Of a stretch of DNA of 42,651 nucleotides, positions 41,018 to 42,651 are shown one piece after another. Positions within the stretch are counted from its first letter, which is position 1; every line of letters starts with the position of its first letter. The stretch lies in assembly GCA_022843385.1 (NCBI GenBank), contig JALHNT010000004.1, positions 1-42,651 on the forward strand. The letters are read 5' to 3'. The translations under genes were made by a program, and so were the position numbers. The notes below the pieces were generated by a model. It was given only the letters and a program-made list of their open reading frames with translations. It was not told the DNA's origin and searched no databases. The stretch comes from Anaerolineae bacterium (GTDB taxonomy: Bacteria; Chloroflexota; Anaerolineae; Aggregatilineales; Phototrophicaceae).

Positions 41018-42532
41018 ATGGCGGGCCACATTCGTTGGCTGATTGTTATTGTGCTGCTGGCGATTTTTGCGGTGTGGGTAGCTTTGCCCAACACCAGTTG
41101 GATCAATGTGGCACTTTCCTGTTACGACGGTGACAAAGAGATGCCGCAGCAAGGTATCCACCTGGATTTCAACGATGACTGTCGTGAAGACTTCATGTTG
41201 AATGTCAAGCAGAGCTTCGGCCTGGACATCATCGGTGGTTTGCGGGTGCTGATGCAAGCCGATTTGCCGGCTGGTTCATTTACGGTCGAAAACCTGAGCG
41301 AGGCGTCCAACAACGTTGCCCGTCGCGTCAATGCGCTGGGTGTCGGTGAAGCGACTGTTCAGGTGCAAGGTACAAATCGCATTCTGGTAGAACTTCCCGG
41401 TGTGACCAATCCGCAGGAAGCGGTAGAGATCATCCAGAAGACTGCTCTGTTGGAGTTTGTAGATTTCACGGGACTGGCCGATAGTCAGCGTTATGTTGGG
41501 CGTCGCATCATCACCGATGAACAGGTTCGAATCGAACAGAGTCGTGATGTCGTTGCAACAGAGGCGACGGCTGAGGCCACCCCTGCTGGCGATGGAACTA
41601 CGGCTGCGCAAGATACGCCTTTACTGGAGCCTGGTCTGCCCAACCCTAATACAGGACAACCTTTCCGTACTGTCATGACTGGTGCGGGATTGCAGGCGGC
41701 TTCAGCGGGTCTTGACGAGCAGGGGCGATGGATCATTCGATTTGAGTTGACAACGGCTGGCGGGCAACTGTTTGGCCCGTTCACCGAGAGCGCGATTAAT
41801 CAGCCGATGGCGATTGTGCTGGATGGTGAAGTCCTGTCCGCGCCGACGATTCAAGCGAAACTCGAAACCGGGGGCATCATCACAGGTGACTTTACTGAAG
41901 ATGAAGCCAAAACGCTAGCATTGCAGCTACGTTCTGGTGCGCTGCCCATTCCGCTGCGAGTCATCAGCAGCGAAACGGTGGGCGCGACGCTGGGACAGGA
42001 GTCGGTGAATCTCAGCATCCGCGCTGGCATCATCGGTGTCATCATCATCCTGGCCTTCATGCTGATTAACTATCGTGTTCCGGGAATCGCTGCCAGCCTG
42101 GCACTATTGATGTTTATCCTGCTCAACCTGGCAGTCTTCAAACTCATCCCCGTCACGCTGACCTTGCCGGCCATCGTTGGTTTTCTGATCTCGATTGGCA
42201 GCGCGGTGGACGGTAACATTCTGATCTTTGAGCGCATCCGAGAGGAGTTGCGCCGTGGCAAGAGCATCGATGATGCCGTCACCGAAGGCTTTGCGCTGGC
42301 GTGGTCTTCCATTCGCGACTCGAACTTCTCGACCATTCTGATCAGCGGTGTCCTGTTCCTGTTCGGGCAGACACCCGGTGCCAGCGTCGTCAGCGGCTTT
42401 GCCGTCACGCTGGCGCTTGGGATGATGCTCAACCTGTTCACGGCGATCATCGTGACACGCACGTTCCTGAATGTGCTGATATGGCTGCTGCGCCGACCTG
42501 TCCAGGAACGCGCCTGGCTGATGGGGATCTAA
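41018..42532 (+). CDS. secD: Protein translocase subunit SecD
   Basis: An RND-type proton-driven subunit that pulls exported proteins out of the Sec channel. The first helix (WLIVIVLLAIFAVWVAL) is followed by the motif GLDIIGGLRVLMQ, where the common DLRGG is spelled DIIGG. The periplasmic P1 region carries the usual MAIVLDGEVLSAPTIQ and ALPIPLRV segments, with a Thr/Ala-rich insert before it (ATEATAEATPAGDG). The C-terminal five helices include SAVDGNILIFERIREELRRG with the conserved membrane Asp. ATG 41018 is favoured, with GAGAAAGG upstream. secF starts 2 bp after the stop. Confidence 0.95.
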   Translation: MAGHIRWLIVIVLLAIFAVWVALPNTSWINVALSCYDGDKEMPQQGIHLDFNDDCREDFMLNVKQSFGLDIIGGLRVLMQADLPAGSFTVENLSEASNNVARRVNALGVGEATVQVQGTNRILVELPGVTNPQEAVEIIQKTALLEFVDFTGLADSQRYVGRRIITDEQVRIEQSRDVVATEATAEATPAGDGTTAAQDTPLLEPGLPNPNTGQPFRTVMTGAGLQAASAGLDEQGRWIIRFELTTAGGQLFGPFTESAINQPMAIVLDGEVLSAPTIQAKLETGGIITGDFTEDEAKTLALQLRSGALPIPLRVISSETVGATLGQESVNLSIRAGIIGVIIILAFMLINYRVPGIAASLALLMFILLNLAVFKLIPVTLTLPAIVGFLISIGSAVDGNILIFERIREELRRGKSIDDAVTEGFALAWSSIRDSNFSTILISGVLFLFGQTPGASVVSGFAVTLALGMMLNLFTAIIVTRTFLNVLIWLLRRPVQERAWLMGI

Positions 42533-42534
42533 TC

Positions 42535-42651
42535 ATGTATAGCATTGTCCAAAAACGCCGCTGGTATTATATCTTTTCCCTGGCGATCATCATCCCAGGG
42601 CTGATTTTGGTGGTATACACCCTGTTGACGACTGGCTCCGCTTTCCGTCTC
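42535..42651 (+). CDS. secF: Protein translocase subunit SecF (5' end only)
   Basis: Thirty-nine codons from ATG 42535 to the window edge. They give the short basic N-terminus (YSIVQKRRWYYIFSLAIIIP) and first membrane helix of SecF, directly after secD. The rest lies outside the window. Confidence 0.9.
   Translation, partial: MYSIVQKRRWYYIFSLAIIIPGLILVVYTLLTTGSAFRL

Noticed and set aside
1..42651. CRISPR arrays, prophage, rRNA, att sites and toxin-antitoxin pairs
   Set aside because: No regular repeat-spacer pattern, integrase, phage structural gene, rRNA motif or toxin family was seen on either strand.

Overview
The window reads as a chromosomal segment of a member of the Chloroflexota, most likely Anaerolineae-like. 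This is inferred from family content, not from a search: a BTAD-type regulator with a degenerate ATPase half, PknB-type membrane kinases, Thr/Pro-linked LysM proteins, ArnT-like membrane glycosyltransferases with soluble C-terminal domains, and a DUF2207/SPFH cluster. Genes are tightly packed, with many ATGA or TGATG stop/start overlaps. I see no phage, complete insertion sequence, CRISPR array or rRNA; the region looks like core or housekeeping genome.

Layout. 1-1055: a truncated YjbR/MmcQ-like frame and an orphan CoA-transferase alpha subunit. 1099-4970: a TPP riboswitch with a complete terminator/antiterminator platform, then thiBPQ, a thiamine-type ABC importer. 5027-7006 (-): gyrB. 7364-7513: promoter, tRNA-Arg(TCT) and a two-way terminator. 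7525-8805 (-): a BTAD regulator. 8922-9455: a small membrane protein. 9447-14504 (-): acyl-CoA metabolism (thioesterase, two paralogous long-chain acyl-CoA ligases, a MaoC hydratase), split by an internal promoter and an internal terminator. 14612-17728: a coiled-coil protein abutting selB. 17722-19895 (-): a SAM hydrolase family gene and murA. The murA product has Asp where the fosfomycin-reactive Cys normally sits. 19944-22875: promoter, leader with terminator, then hisHAFIE. 23088-24239: dgt-like dNTPase.

24261-28612: two convergent Ser/Thr kinases, one with an HAD motif instead of HRD, and a WYL regulator whose promoter carries a perfect spaced inverted repeat. 28651-30408 (-): a secreted LysM/glycosidase-fold protein with Lys at the expected nucleophile position. 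30540-34716: a four-gene membrane cluster (DUF2207 protein, winged-helix/zinc-ribbon membrane protein, helical unknown, SPFH-SHOCT protein) that recalls the Bacillus ydjFGHI envelope-stress locus. 34772-38553 (-): a secreted unknown, a NERD membrane protein and a GT39-like glycosyltransferase. 38615-40489: a second GT39/ArnT-like enzyme. 40644-42651: yajC, secD and the start of secF.

Promoters that can be read are either classical TTGACA/TATAAT types (tRNA, his) or, often, extended -10 types (TGnTATAAT) with weak -35 boxes. The strongest leads for follow-up are the DUF2207-to-SPFH cluster, the MurA Cys-to-Asp change, the Lys in the LysM-glycosidase, the WYL operator, the his leader, and SelB with its coupled coiled-coil partner.
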